Source: Brevibacillus sp. (lineage in GTDB: Bacteria > Bacillota > Bacilli > Brevibacillales > Brevibacillaceae). Taken from it: DNA of 21,081 bases. Below are positions 1 to 7,811 of this stretch, one piece after another. The stretch covers positions 1-21,081 of the forward strand of contig JARDZO010000066.1 in NCBI GenBank assembly GCA_029240815.1, in the 5' to 3' direction. A model generated the notes under the pieces. It did no database searches, was not told where the DNA came from, and was given only the letters and a program-made list of their open reading frames with translations. The position numbers were made by a program, and so were the translations under genes. Every line of letters begins with the position of its first letter. The first letter of the stretch is position 1.

Positions 1-1419
1 GGGAAAAGCATTATTCGCTTGAACGGACAGTTAGTTACCTTGGCCATGCTGCGCGAACTGGGACCTTGGTTAGTGACGGTACATGGACAGCACGATACCC
101 ATATGCTGATGCAGTCGGACAAGCATATTAACTGGCTGGACGCGTACGGGGAATCAGCGCTCGGTGGAGCCAAGTCGGAGTACACGAATCTATACACGGT
201 TTTTCGCAAAACCAAGCAGGATTTGGAGCGAATGGCGCGCAATGAGCGAGAGCTGGTGCAGCGAATCGATCTATTGCAATACCAGTTAAATGAGATTGAA
301 TCGGCGGAGCTAGCTCCTGGTGAAGACGAAAAGCTGCAGCAGCAGCGTAAAAAGTGGATGAACATTGAGAAAGTTTATTCATCGATCCAGGATGCATATC
401 GTTCCTTGTACGGCGATCAGAAAGGCATGGACTGGCTGGGTCACGCCATGGGCGAGTTGGAGCGTGTGGCTAGCTACGAGGAACAGCTGACGCCTATTTT
501 AGAAACAGTGCAAAGCGCGTACTACCAGATCGAGGATGTCGTTCATCAACTGCGACAGCTTTCGTATCAAATGGATTTTGAGCCTGCCCAGCTGACAGAA
601 GTCGAGAGCAGACTGGATCAAATCCAGTCTCTGAAGCGCAAGTACGGGAAAAGCGTAGACGATATCCTCGAGTATGCAGCGACCATTCAGGATGAACTGG
701 ATGACATGCACCATTACGAGGATCGATTGCAGCAGGTTCAAGATCGCCTGTCAGAGCTCGCGGCTGATTTGGCTGTGGAAGCACTCGAATTGTCTGTGAT
801 CCGTCAGGAATGTGCACAGAAGCTGGCGATAGAAATTGAGCAGCAGCTAAAAGAACTGCATATGGAGCGAGCCCGTTTCGCTATTGACGTGCGACAAACC
901 CCAGATGATGACGGTGTCGAGATCGAAGGCATCAAGCGTCAGGTAGATGCCAACGGGATGGATCAGATCGAGTTTCTCATCTCTCCAAACCCTGGCGAAC
1001 CGTTGCGGCCATTAGCAAAGATTGCGTCTGGTGGCGAGCTCTCCCGTGTGATGCTCGCCATCAAAACGATTCTCGCGGGTACTGATCAAGTCGAGACATT
1101 GATTTTTGACGAAGTGGATACGGGAGTAAGTGGTAGGGCGGCACAAGCGATTGCGGAGAAGTTGGCTCGTGTGTCGGGACAGCGGCAAGTTTTGTGCATC
1201 ACCCACCTGCCTCAAGTGGCTTCGATGGCAGATGCTCATTTCCTTATCAAAAAAGAAATGAGCGAGCATGAGACGATGACATTGGTAAACAGGTTAGCAG
1301 ATGATGAGCGTGTCATTGAGCTTGCTCGCATGCTGAGCGGCGCAGAAGTAACAGCGAAAACAGAAGAACATGCCAGAGAGATGATCCTCCTCGGGCGCGA
1401 GAGAAAGACTGTCAACTAA
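1..1419 (+). CDS. recN: DNA repair protein RecN (5' end cut by window)
   Basis: RecN is an SMC-like ATPase that acts early in double-strand-break repair and holds DNA ends together before RecA-mediated recombination. The frame is open from base 1 (G-K-S-I-I-R-L-N-G-Q), so the start and the Walker A region lie outside the window; 472 codons remain of a protein usually near 570 residues. The middle (about residues 70-280 of the visible part) is charged and heptad-like, fitting the coiled-coil arms. The C-terminal ATPase half carries the ABC signature SGGELSRV, the Walker B stretch TLIFDEVDTGVSG and the switch region CITHLPQVAS. The TTG at base 19 is an internal Leu codon, not a start. The gene lies upstream of spoIVB, as in Bacillus, and ends inside its own terminator. 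Identification is secure. Confidence 0.97.
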   Translation, partial: GKSIIRLNGQLVTLAMLRELGPWLVTVHGQHDTHMLMQSDKHINWLDAYGESALGGAKSEYTNLYTVFRKTKQDLERMARNERELVQRIDLLQYQLNEIESAELAPGEDEKLQQQRKKWMNIEKVYSSIQDAYRSLYGDQKGMDWLGHAMGELERVASYEEQLTPILETVQSAYYQIEDVVHQLRQLSYQMDFEPAQLTEVESRLDQIQSLKRKYGKSVDDILEYAATIQDELDDMHHYEDRLQQVQDRLSELAADLAVEALELSVIRQECAQKLAIEIEQQLKELHMERARFAIDVRQTPDDDGVEIEGIKRQVDANGMDQIEFLISPNPGEPLRPLAKIASGGELSRVMLAIKTILAGTDQVETLIFDEVDTGVSGRAAQAIAEKLARVSGQRQVLCITHLPQVASMADAHFLIKKEMSEHETMTLVNRLADDERVIELARMLSGAEVTAKTEEHAREMILLGRERKTVN

Positions 1420-1441
1420 CCCCCGTTGACAGTCTTTTTTT
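1404..1441 (+). terminator. Intrinsic terminator of recN
   Basis: A perfect 13-bp stem is formed by AAAGACTGTCAAC (1404-1416) and GTTGACAGTCTTT (1425-1437), followed by a T run to 1441. The recN stop codon TAA (1417-1419) lies in the 8-nt loop, so the ascending arm is still coding sequence. Confidence 0.92.
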
Positions 1442-1445
1442 CCTG

Positions 1446-1475
1446 ACATAATCCGCTTCCTCGGAGGCAACATTA
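1446..1475 (+). promoter_or_regulatory. Candidate forespore (sigma-F/sigma-G type) promoter of spoIVB
   Basis: ACATA (1446-1450) resembles the -35 element of forespore sigma factors. Fifteen bases later, GGCAACATTA (1466-1475) resembles the GG-containing -10 element. spoIVB is forespore-expressed in B. subtilis (mainly sigma-G), so the location fits. The -35 lacks the preferred G and the -10 departs from the sigma-G form, so this is a tentative call. Confidence 0.4.
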
Positions 1476-1536
1476 AAGGTACACAAGGTGGAGGTGTCAC
1501 ATAGGTGTAGGTAGGGAACGGTAGGAGTGATTGCTG

Positions 1537-2877
1537 GTGATCCGACAGAACAAAAGAAAATGGATGGGAAGTTTCCTTCTCCTCATCACGGCCCTCGTCG
1601 TGAGTTCCACCCCGTTCCGCGGTCTGTCATCCTTCCCCCATGAATTGCGCATGATGGAAGGGTCCCTCGAACAGTTGCGCGTCTCCGTGCCAGTAATGGG
1701 CACTCTTGTCAACAGCAACCCCGACATTTTGCACGTCAATGGGACAGAGGCGCGTGAAGTGTCCGTTGATTTGAGCAAGCCGATGTCCGTCGAGCCACGA
1801 CGGGCAGGTGAAGCCCAATTGCAGGTAAAATGGCGGAACATCCCGCTGACAGCCGTCAAAGTAAATGTCTTGCCCGACCTGCGTCTGTATCCAGGTGGTC
1901 AATCCATTGGCGTCAAGCTGCAAACAGCAGGTGTCCTCGTCGTCGGTCATCATCTGGTGGACGATGGTAAGACCAAGTTCTCGCCTGGCGAGCAATCTGG
2001 GGTACACGTGGGAGACATGATTGTTAAAATGAATGATCTGTACATTAACGACATGAATGATGTAAAACGGATGATTAATGAGGCAGGAAAGAAAAATCAT
2101 CCGGTTCAACTCCTCGTAGTACGCGGAAAAGAAAAGCTGAATCTTACGCTGCAACCCGCAAAGGACAAAAAAGACAACGAGTTCCGAATGGGCTTGTACA
2201 TTCGTGATTCTGCAGCAGGGGTAGGCACACTCACCTTTTTTGATCCCCAGTCCAAAGCATATGGTGCATTGGGACACGTGATTTCCGACGTAGATACGGG
2301 TCAGGCGATTGTCGTCGGAGATGGACAGATCGTACAAGCCAGCGTGACTTCCATTGAAAAAGGACAGAGTGGAAACCCGGGCGAAAAGTTTGCCCGCTTT
2401 TACAACGAGAGCGAAGTACTGGGGAACATCACGAAAAATACGCCATTCGGCATATTTGGTAAAATGAAGGACGAGCCGAAGCGCAGCTTTTATGAAGAGC
2501 CTTTGCCAATAGCTCTGGCCGAACAGGTAGAGGAAGGTCCCGCCAAAATATTGACTGTGGTGAACGGGCAAAAAGTAGAGGAATTCGATATTGAGATTGC
2601 CAATGTCATCAAGCAACACTTTCCTGCCACAAAAGGCATGATTATTAAAGTGACGGACAAACGTCTCCTTGAAAAAACGGGTGGGATTGTTCAAGGAATG
2701 AGCGGTAGCCCCATTATTCAAAAAGGGAAAATCGTAGGGGCTGTGACACATGTATTCGTCAACGACCCAACATCCGGCTATGGTTGTTATATCGAATGGA
2801 TGCTACAGGATGCCGGGGTGAATGTCCGCAATGCTCCCGAATCGCAAACACAATCTCATACCGAAAAAGCAGCCTAA
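1537..2877 (+). CDS. spoIVB: SpoIVB serine peptidase (sigma-K checkpoint signal)
   Basis: SpoIVB is a forespore-made S55-family serine peptidase secreted into the space between the forespore membranes. There it relieves inhibition of the SpoIVFB protease and so triggers pro-sigma-K processing. An N-terminal hydrophobic segment (about residues 9-25) is the membrane anchor or secretion signal. A PDZ domain covers about residues 105-205, and the peptidase domain follows. With the GTG start at 1537, the catalytic residues would be His247 (GHVISD), Asp374 (VTDKRL) and Ser389 (GMSGSP). The spacings of 127 and 15 residues equal those I recall for B. subtilis His236/Asp363/Ser378. GTG 1537 is preferred because AGGAG (1523-1527) sits 9 nt upstream; an in-frame TTG at 1531 is only 3 nt away. 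A terminator follows. Confidence 0.95.
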   Translation: MIRQNKRKWMGSFLLLITALVVSSTPFRGLSSFPHELRMMEGSLEQLRVSVPVMGTLVNSNPDILHVNGTEAREVSVDLSKPMSVEPRRAGEAQLQVKWRNIPLTAVKVNVLPDLRLYPGGQSIGVKLQTAGVLVVGHHLVDDGKTKFSPGEQSGVHVGDMIVKMNDLYINDMNDVKRMINEAGKKNHPVQLLVVRGKEKLNLTLQPAKDKKDNEFRMGLYIRDSAAGVGTLTFFDPQSKAYGALGHVISDVDTGQAIVVGDGQIVQASVTSIEKGQSGNPGEKFARFYNESEVLGNITKNTPFGIFGKMKDEPKRSFYEEPLPIALAEQVEEGPAKILTVVNGQKVEEFDIEIANVIKQHFPATKGMIIKVTDKRLLEKTGGIVQGMSGSPIIQKGKIVGAVTHVFVNDPTSGYGCYIEWMLQDAGVNVRNAPESQTQSHTEKAA

Positions 2878-2889
2878 AAACAAAGAGAC

Positions 2890-2923
2890 GAGCCGTCACG
2901 CATCAAAGCGAGACGGCTTTTTT
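2890..2923 (+). terminator. Intrinsic terminator of spoIVB
   Basis: AGCCGTC (2891-2897) pairs with GACGGCT (2912-2918). An inner CGC/GCG pair tightens the loop, and six T residues follow (2918-2923). The hairpin lies just downstream of the spoIVB stop. Confidence 0.85.
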
Positions 2924-2971
2924 CTCATTCGAGCCTGTGGGCAACCAACTATGGCAAATGAGCGTATTCTT

Positions 2972-2978
2972 TGTCGAA
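2972..2978 (+). promoter_or_regulatory. 0A box (Spo0A binding site), distal
   Basis: TGTCGAA is an exact match to the Spo0A consensus box, 172 bp upstream of the spo0A start. It lies 53 bp upstream of a second identical box. Autoregulation of spo0A by Spo0A~P is well known in Bacillus. Confidence 0.75.
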
Positions 2979-3011
2979 ATATCAGTTAAATCATTCAATC
3001 TTTCGTCATTG

Positions 3012-3038
3012 GCAGGAAAGGATATCGGTTTGTCGAAT
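3012..3038 (+). promoter_or_regulatory. Candidate sigma-H promoter of spo0A
   Basis: GCAGGAAAG (3012-3020), an 11-nt spacer and GTCGAAT (3032-3038) fit the sigma-H pattern RnAGGAwww-N11/12-RnnGAAT with one deviation at the end of the -35. B. subtilis spo0A has a sigma-H promoter in the equivalent place. The -10 element overlaps the proximal 0A box. I found no convincing sigma-A vegetative promoter in this gap. Confidence 0.6.
3031..3037 (+). promoter_or_regulatory. 0A box (Spo0A binding site), proximal, overlapping the sigma-H -10
   Basis: This is a second exact TGTCGAA. It overlaps the -10 region (GAAT 3035-3038) of the proposed sigma-H promoter. A site in this position would be expected to affect polymerase access, so it may act as a repressing or fine-tuning site. 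Confidence 0.7.
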
Positions 3039-3143
3039 TAGTTTAGAAGTGAAAAGAATGGCTTGGACTTATCCTTTTAGATTAAAGACCTCTAAGATGC
3101 CACCTTCTTTCCAAAAGACCGTCCATTGTAAGGAGGAACGACT

Positions 3144-3932
3144 TTGAGCAAGATTGAAGTGTTGTTGGCAGATGATAACCGCGAATTCGTAAACCTGTTA
3201 GAAGAGTACATTAGTAGCCAGTATGACATGAATGTCGTCGGCGTAGCGTACAACGGTAACGAGGTAGTCAGACTGCTCCAAGAACGTGTGCCCGATGTTC
3301 TGATTTTGGATATTATTATGCCTCATTTAGATGGATTGGCTGTTTTGGAACAGATTCAGGCAATGCGTCTATCTCCACAGCCAAAAATTATTATGTTGAC
3401 TGCGTTCGGACAGGAAGAAATCACAAAAAAAGCGGTTGAACTGGGTGCAGCCTATTACATCCTCAAACCATTTGACATGGAAGTGCTGGCACAGCGTATT
3501 CGCCAAATGATTACGTCCAAAGCAACCTCTAATTTTGTCACTTCGGTAAAGCAACAAGCTCCTCTGGCAGTGAGAGGACGCAATTTGGACGCCAGCATTA
3601 CCAGCATCATTCATGAGATAGGTGTCCCTGCTCATATCAAGGGTTATTTGTATTTGCGTGAAGCCATTACAATGGTGTACAACGATGTGGAGCTGCTTGG
3701 CTCGATTACGAAAGTCCTGTACCCGGATATTGCGAAGAAGTTTAATACGACAGCCAGCCGTGTAGAACGAGCCATTCGCCATGCAATCGAGGTAGCCTGG
3801 TCTCGCGGTAATTTGGATTCGATTTCCAGTTTGTTTGGGTATACGATTTCTAATACCAAGGCGAAGCCGACCAATAGCGAGTTTATTGCGATGGTGGCGG
3901 ACAAGCTGCGGATTGAAGCGAAGATTAGTTAA
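3144..3932 (+). CDS. spo0A: Spo0A, master response regulator of sporulation
   Basis: Spo0A is the phosphorelay-driven transcription factor that commits the cell to sporulation. It is cytoplasmic, and its phosphorylated dimer binds 0A boxes. The receiver domain (about 1-120) has the acidic pocket D10/D11, the phospho-acceptor D56 in LILDIIMP, the switch residue T86 and K108 in LKPF. A linker (about 121-145) leads to the C-terminal effector domain (about 146-262), whose recognition helix lies in [17 protein letters not shown]. The length of 262 residues is close to the Bacillus protein. The TTG start is decided by AAGGAGG (3130-3136), 7 nt upstream. The gene stands alone, with terminators on both sides and its own sigma-H/0A-box control region. 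Confidence 0.98.
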   Translation: MSKIEVLLADDNREFVNLLEEYISSQYDMNVVGVAYNGNEVVRLLQERVPDVLILDIIMPHLDGLAVLEQIQAMRLSPQPKIIMLTAFGQEEITKKAVELGAAYYILKPFDMEVLAQRIRQMITSKATSNFVTSVKQQAPLAVRGRNLDASITSIIHEIGVPAHIKGYLYLREAITMVYNDVELLGSITKVLYPDIAKKFNTTASRVERAIRHAIEVAWSRGNLDSISSLFGYTISNTKAKPTNSEFIAMVADKLRIEAKIS

Positions 3933-3962
3933 TCTAATCCTGATCATGATGTGGAAAAAGAT

Positions 3963-4010
3963 AAGAGTACCCTAGTAGTGAAGTTATTCACATTACTAGG
4001 GTTCTTTTTT
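3963..4010 (+). terminator. Intrinsic terminator of spo0A
   Basis: ACCCTAGTA (3969-3977) pairs with TACTAGGGT (3994-4002). The stem extends inward through GTGAA/TTCAC past a 2-nt bulge, and a T run follows (4005-4010). Confidence 0.88.
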
Positions 4011-4170
4011 GTTATTGCTTTCAATTAAGGATCAGCGAGGATTTGCAACGGATGCAAAAGGATCTGGACAAAACAACATCGGCAATCAAATTGGTATGGT
4101 CGTGTTTGGGTTGAAAGCCCATAGCAAAGGAATCAACGTCAGTACTTCTAACGAAATGTTCATCAAACTG
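4011..4170 (+). other. Spacer with a short unsupported open frame
   Basis: The spacer between the spo0A terminator and the next promoter holds a 63-codon frame (TTG 4009 to TAG 4200). Its start lies in the terminator T run and has no ribosome binding site. The predicted peptide contains NNIGNQIGMVVFGLKAHSKG and matches no family I recognise. It may be chance, or the 3' remnant of a lost gene. Confidence 0.2.
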
Positions 4171-4198
4171 TTGAACCATCCGGATAACCATGTAAAAT
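4171..4198 (+). promoter_or_regulatory. Candidate sigma-A promoter of the carbonic anhydrase operon
   Basis: TTGAAC (4171-4176), a 16-nt spacer and TAAAAT (4193-4198) make a good housekeeping promoter. It would place the transcript start about 30 nt upstream of the carbonic anhydrase ATG. Confidence 0.5.
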
Positions 4199-4237
4199 AG
4201 AGGAGAAACTATTCTGAGTAAGGCAGGTGTGTAATGG

Positions 4238-4801
4238 ATGCATAACCTTGATGAGATTCTTGCATATAACCGTCAATTTGTTGCCAATAAAGAATACGAA
4301 AAATACCATACAACCAAATTTCCAGATAAACGCTTGGTTGTACTCTCTTGCATGGATACGCGACTGGAAGAGCTCCTTCCGAAAGCGATGAATATGAGAA
4401 ATGGGGACATCAAGCACGTGAAAAGTGCAGGAGCCATTGTCTCTCATCCATTCGGTAGTATCATGCGCAGCATATTGGTGGCCATCTATGAGCTCAATGC
4501 AGCAGAAGTTATGGTCGTCGGACATTACGACTGTGGGATGAGTGCCATGGATAGCGGCCGTACAATGACGAAAATGATGGAGCAGGGTGTTTCCGCACAA
4601 ACATTCTCGACGTTGCAGCATGCGGGAATCAATCTGAACCAATGGCTGCGTGGGTTTGATTGCGTAGACGATAGTGTAAAAAACAGCGTCGAGACGATCA
4701 AAAATCATCCACTCCTGCCTGAAAGTGTAGCCGTACATGGCTTGTTGATCGATCCGGTAACAGGCAAACTCGATGTTGTAGTCAATGGATACGAAAAATA
4801 G
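4238..4801 (+). CDS. ytiB: Beta-class carbonic anhydrase, YtiB type
   Basis: This zinc enzyme interconverts CO2 and bicarbonate in the cytoplasm. The zinc ligands of the beta class are visible: C38 with D40 and R42 in SCMDTRLEE, then H96 and C99 in GHYDCGM. The 187 residues equal the length of B. subtilis YtiB, and the C-terminal VHGLLIDPVTGKLDVVVNGY resembles that protein as I recall it. The ATG at 4238 is preceded by an imperfect GCAGGTG (4223-4229). The metallophosphoesterase gene follows after 7 nt, so the two are probably cotranscribed from the promoter at 4171-4198. A housekeeping or CO2-supply role is likely. The substrate is inferred from the family. Confidence 0.93.
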   Translation: MHNLDEILAYNRQFVANKEYEKYHTTKFPDKRLVVLSCMDTRLEELLPKAMNMRNGDIKHVKSAGAIVSHPFGSIMRSILVAIYELNAAEVMVVGHYDCGMSAMDSGRTMTKMMEQGVSAQTFSTLQHAGINLNQWLRGFDCVDDSVKNSVETIKNHPLLPESVAVHGLLIDPVTGKLDVVVNGYEK

Positions 4802-4808
4802 GTAATCG

Positions 4809-5672
4809 ATGAGTGATCCAAAGATTACGACAATCTCTCGCAAGTCATTTGTACAAAAAATGTTGAAAACAGCAGGCCGACTGGTCGGTCTCGGGGTAGT
4901 AGGGGGACTGTACAGCTACGCTTGGGAACGAAACTGGATTGAAGTCACTCGTGTCCCGATTGATCTGCCGGGCATGCCTGAGGCTTTTCGCGGAACGAAA
5001 CTCGTGCATTTCAGTGATCTGCATCTGGGGCATCACTGTGAGCCAAAGGATGTCCAGCATGTCGTTGATCTGATTATGCGAGAAGAGCCTGATCTGATCT
5101 GCTTTACGGGTGATTTAGTAGACGAGAGCACCCGTTACCTGTCTGCCATCGTCCCAATACTTCAACAGCTGCAAGCTCCATTAGGTAAATTTGCGGTGCT
5201 GGGAAACCATGACTACCGCTTACAGGAGCAGAATTTTGTGCGCAACGCGTTAGCCAGCAGTGGTTTTGAGGTCATGGACAACCGGCATATTCGTCTGAAC
5301 AAACAGGGGAGCTCGCTTTATATCTCAGGAGTCGATGATGTTTTGTTCGGTCTACCTGATTTGACGCGGGCCGTCTCTGAGATTCCAGCAGGCGAGACTG
5401 TGATTCTGCTTGCGCACGAGCCTGATTTTGCAGATGAAGCTGCTGCTTTTCCTGTTCATCTGCAATTGTCCGGGCACAGCCATGGAGGGCAGGTTCGAAT
5501 CCCGATCATTGGCCCTGTTCTGACTCCCAAGCTGTCACAGAAGTACGTGCAAGGGTTGTATGGAGTGACCAATAGTCAAATGCAGGTATATACGACGAGA
5601 GGAATTGGGACGACGATCCTGCCGATCCGCTTCTTTTGCAGACCGGAAGTGACGGTGCTCACCTTACGTTAA
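4809..5672 (+). CDS. Membrane-anchored metallophosphoesterase, YkuE-like
   Basis: This is a calcineurin-type dinuclear-metal phosphoesterase. The metal-ligand blocks occur in order: D70/H72 in FSDLHLGHH, D102 in TGDLVDE, N133/H134 in LGNHDY, H193 in LAHEP and H223/H225 in SGHSHGGQ. The N terminus carries SRKSFVQKML followed by a hydrophobic helix (about 22-38). This resembles a Tat signal with Lys in place of the second Arg, as in a wall- or membrane-associated YkuE-type enzyme with an extracytoplasmic active site. The ribosome binding site is weak (TAGGT 5-6 nt before ATG), so translation is probably coupled to the upstream carbonic anhydrase gene. Its stop overlaps the convergent LysR gene's stop by 4 nt, with no terminator between. 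The substrate cannot be read from the sequence. Confidence 0.9.
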   Translation: MSDPKITTISRKSFVQKMLKTAGRLVGLGVVGGLYSYAWERNWIEVTRVPIDLPGMPEAFRGTKLVHFSDLHLGHHCEPKDVQHVVDLIMREEPDLICFTGDLVDESTRYLSAIVPILQQLQAPLGKFAVLGNHDYRLQEQNFVRNALASSGFEVMDNRHIRLNKQGSSLYISGVDDVLFGLPDLTRAVSEIPAGETVILLAHEPDFADEAAAFPVHLQLSGHSHGGQVRIPIIGPVLTPKLSQKYVQGLYGVTNSQMQVYTTRGIGTTILPIRFFCRPEVTVLTLR

Positions 5673-6535
5673 TAGGCTTCTTTGATCCATTGGACGAATT
5701 GCTGAAAAGCTTCGTCCTCTTTTTTTGGATGCAGGTAGGCGATCAATGTCGGGCGAAGAAGTTGTCCATCTGCGATGTCATGGGCGACAAGCGTTCCCGA
5801 GGATAGCTCTTTTTGGATGGTCCGCTCCGGCAGCATGGTGATGCCCAATTGCTGCTCCACCATTTTCTTGACGGCGCTGAAGCTGTCCAATTCCATGATG
5901 ACGTTGGGAAAGACACCGTGCAGAGCGAGAAAATGGTCGATGCGTTGGCGGTAAGGGGCAGTATGATTACCAAAGAGGACCATTTCCTCCGTTCCCCATT
6001 CAGGAAAACCTGGAAAACCGTTTGCCCAAGGGTGATTGGGGGCGGTGACCAACAGGATGCGATCGCTCGGCAAAAACTCTTGATAAATGTGCGGGTGATA
6101 CATTTCGCTCCCGAGAAAAGCGATATCAGCCGTTCCTGTTAACAAAGCACTGAGAGATTCTTCGAACAAGGTCGAGCGAACATAACAGGTGAATTGTGGA
6201 TGCCCTTGACGGTATTGACCGATCAGGCGGGGGAGCTCATAAGCGATAAATGCCTTCCCAGCCACGATGTTCATAGATTGGCGTTGTTCTTTTTTCTCGG
6301 TAAACGCACGCATTTGTTCGACGATGTTGGCTGCGATGGGGAGTAAGCGGCGACCTTCTGCGGTGAGAGAAACCCCAGATGCGGTTCGAACAAACAAGGT
6401 GGTTGCGATTTGTCGTTCTAGCTGTTTTAGGCGATGAGTAACCGTCGACTGAGCGAGAAACAAGGCTTGCGCCGCTCGATTGATCGATCCATGTCGGGCA
6501 ATGGTCAAAAACACCTCGAGACTTTCTTTATCCAT
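5669..6535 (-). CDS. LysR-family transcriptional regulator
   Basis: The N-terminal winged helix-turn-helix (about residues 1-60) has the classic LysR run SINRAAQALFLAQSTVTHRL and the wing LFVRTASGVSLTAEGR. The effector-binding type-2 periplasmic-binding fold covers about residues 88-285. The length of 288 residues is typical. The ATG is at 6535-6533, with a G-rich stretch (6548-6555 on the plus strand) about 12 nt upstream as a weak ribosome site. It diverges from the methyltransferase/VOC/methyltransferase operon, the usual geometry for a LysR regulator of its neighbour, so that operon is the likely target. The effector is unknown. Confidence 0.93.
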   Translation of the reverse strand: MDKESLEVFLTIARHGSINRAAQALFLAQSTVTHRLKQLERQIATTLFVRTASGVSLTAEGRRLLPIAANIVEQMRAFTEKKEQRQSMNIVAGKAFIAYELPRLIGQYRQGHPQFTCYVRSTLFEESLSALLTGTADIAFLGSEMYHPHIYQEFLPSDRILLVTAPNHPWANGFPGFPEWGTEEMVLFGNHTAPYRQRIDHFLALHGVFPNVIMELDSFSAVKKMVEQQLGITMLPERTIQKELSSGTLVAHDIADGQLLRPTLIAYLHPKKEDEAFQQFVQWIKEAY

Positions 6536-6639
6536 GGTGAAGAGAACCCCCCCTAACGATTTTCTCGATATCCCGTTAGCAACATTCTATAACAAGGCAG
6601 GCGATATTTGGAATAAGATAGTTTCAGGAGGTGTTCTTC
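6536..6639. promoter_or_regulatory. Divergent control region between the LysR gene and the methyltransferase operon
   Basis: This 104-bp spacer must hold both promoters. It contains the inverted repeat CTAACG (6553-6558) / CGTTAG (6574-6579) with a 15-bp spacer, and two CGATAT copies (6566-6571 and 6602-6607). The inverted repeat has the right size for a LysR operator, but it is not a textbook T-N11-A site. TATAAC (6588-6593) and TAAGAT (6614-6619) are possible plus-strand -10 boxes; neither has a good -35. Confidence 0.4.
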
Positions 6640-7452
6640 ATGGTAAAAAAGGATGAAGTAAAAAAGGCGGTTCAAGAACAATTCGGAAGAAACGCCGAGC
6701 AATATGTTCAAAGCCAGTCACACGCGAAAGGTGATGATTTGGACCTGTTAGTGGACTGGATGCAACCACAAAGCAATTGGACTGTCCTCGATATTGCAAC
6801 AGGTGGTGGACATGTTGCTCGCAAATTGTCTGCACATGTGGAGCTTGTAGTAGCAACGGATCTTACCCGACCCATGCTTGAGGCGGCGAGCCGTGCAAAC
6901 CGTGCAGCGGAAGCGGATCATATCCTTTATGTGCAAGCCGATGCTGAGAGTCTCCCTTTTCTTGATGAATCTTTTGACGCCGTGACTTGTCGGATTGCTG
7001 CTCATCACTTTCCAGATCCAGAAGCTTTTATCCGTGAAGTGGTTCGCGTATTGCGGCCTGGGGGAAGCTTTCTTCTCATAGATAATGTTGCACCGGATGA
7101 TTCCGAGCTAGCTGAGTTTATGAATAAAATCGAAAAGCTCCGTGATCCAAGTCATGTACGTTGCTTATCTGCGAGTGAATGGCGTAGTTTGATGGAAGAG
7201 CATGGATTAATCGGCAGGATGCAGCGGCACCGAACAAAGAAATTTGACTTCCCGCAATGGGTGAAGCGTACTTCAGAATCGGAGCAACAAGAGCAGGCCG
7301 TCGAAAACAGTTTGTTACTTGCGACAGACACACAAAAAAAGTACCTGGATATGAAAATCGAAAAGGGTCGGGTACTAACTCATCAGATTGAGGAGTGGAT
7401 GGTGCTCTGTCAGAAAACGAGAGGGGATCAGCAAGATGAGCAACGCGTTTGA
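6640..7452 (+). CDS. Class I SAM-dependent methyltransferase (UbiE/YcgJ-like)
   Basis: A Rossmann-fold methyltransferase of about 270 residues. SAM-binding motif I is LDIATGGGHVA, the acidic residue ending strand 2 is in ATDLTRPML, and ADAESLPFLDESFDAV forms motifs II/III. The later VLRPGGSFLLIDN is the usual post-II strand. The N terminus (QEQFGRNAEQYVQSQSHAKG) resembles B. subtilis YcgJ as I recall it. The ATG at 6640 is chosen over GTG 6631, because the strong AGGAGGTG (6626-6633) lies 6-7 nt upstream of the ATG and covers the GTG. The gene overlaps the next one by 17 nt. The methyl acceptor cannot be predicted. Confidence 0.88.
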   Translation: MVKKDEVKKAVQEQFGRNAEQYVQSQSHAKGDDLDLLVDWMQPQSNWTVLDIATGGGHVARKLSAHVELVVATDLTRPMLEAASRANRAAEADHILYVQADAESLPFLDESFDAVTCRIAAHHFPDPEAFIREVVRVLRPGGSFLLIDNVAPDDSELAEFMNKIEKLRDPSHVRCLSASEWRSLMEEHGLIGRMQRHRTKKFDFPQWVKRTSESEQQEQAVENSLLLATDTQKKYLDMKIEKGRVLTHQIEEWMVLCQKTRGDQQDEQRV

Positions 7453-7810
7453 GTGGATGGGCATCGATCATGTCCAATTGGCAGCACCAGCTGGCTGTGA
7501 AGAGGAAGCACGCCGTTTCTTTGGAGATCTACTAGGAATGACAGAAGTGACAAAACCTGAGAAACTGAAAGTGCGCGGAGGTGTCTGGTTTCAATGCGGT
7601 CCGCAAATGATCCACATCGGGGTCGAGGCAGCCTTTCAGCCCGCCAAGAAAGCCCATCCAGCTTTTTTAGTCCACCAGATTGAACGTTTGATGGAACACT
7701 TGCAGGAGAAAGGTGTCTCGATCCGAATCGATGATGAAATTCCCGAATTGATCCGTTTTTTTACGGAAGACCCGTTTGGCAATCGACTGGAATTCATGGA
7801 GGTGAAATAA
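7436..7810 (+). CDS. VOC-fold (glyoxalase/bleomycin-resistance family) protein
   Basis: A single vicinal-oxygen-chelate protein of 124 residues made of two beta-alpha-beta-beta-beta modules. Likely metal-ligand positions are the His in IDHVQL, the Glu in HIGVE, the His in AHPAFLV and the Glu in RLEFMEV. Members act as glyoxalases, dioxygenases, thiol transferases or drug-binding proteins, and nothing here chooses between these. ATG 7436 has GGGGA (7423-7427) 8 nt upstream and overlaps the preceding methyltransferase by 17 nt. An alternative start is ATG 7457 (MGIDHVQL). Its 3' end contains the ribosome site of the next gene. The longer in-frame opening back to 7388 lies wholly inside the methyltransferase and has no ribosome site. 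Confidence 0.85.
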   Translation: MSNAFEWMGIDHVQLAAPAGCEEEARRFFGDLLGMTEVTKPEKLKVRGGVWFQCGPQMIHIGVEAAFQPAKKAHPAFLVHQIERLMEHLQEKGVSIRIDDEIPELIRFFTEDPFGNRLEFMEVK

Positions 7811-7811
7811 A

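Noticed and set aside
1627..2751. Long minus-strand open frame (374 codons) opposite spoIVB
   Set aside because: It lies wholly antisense to spoIVB, whose motifs and ribosome site are unambiguous. Its translation is Cys/His-rich and shows no known domain.
3063..3098. Sigma-A promoter for spo0A (TTGGAC ... TAAGAT)
   Set aside because: The spacing is 24 nt, too long for sigma-A.
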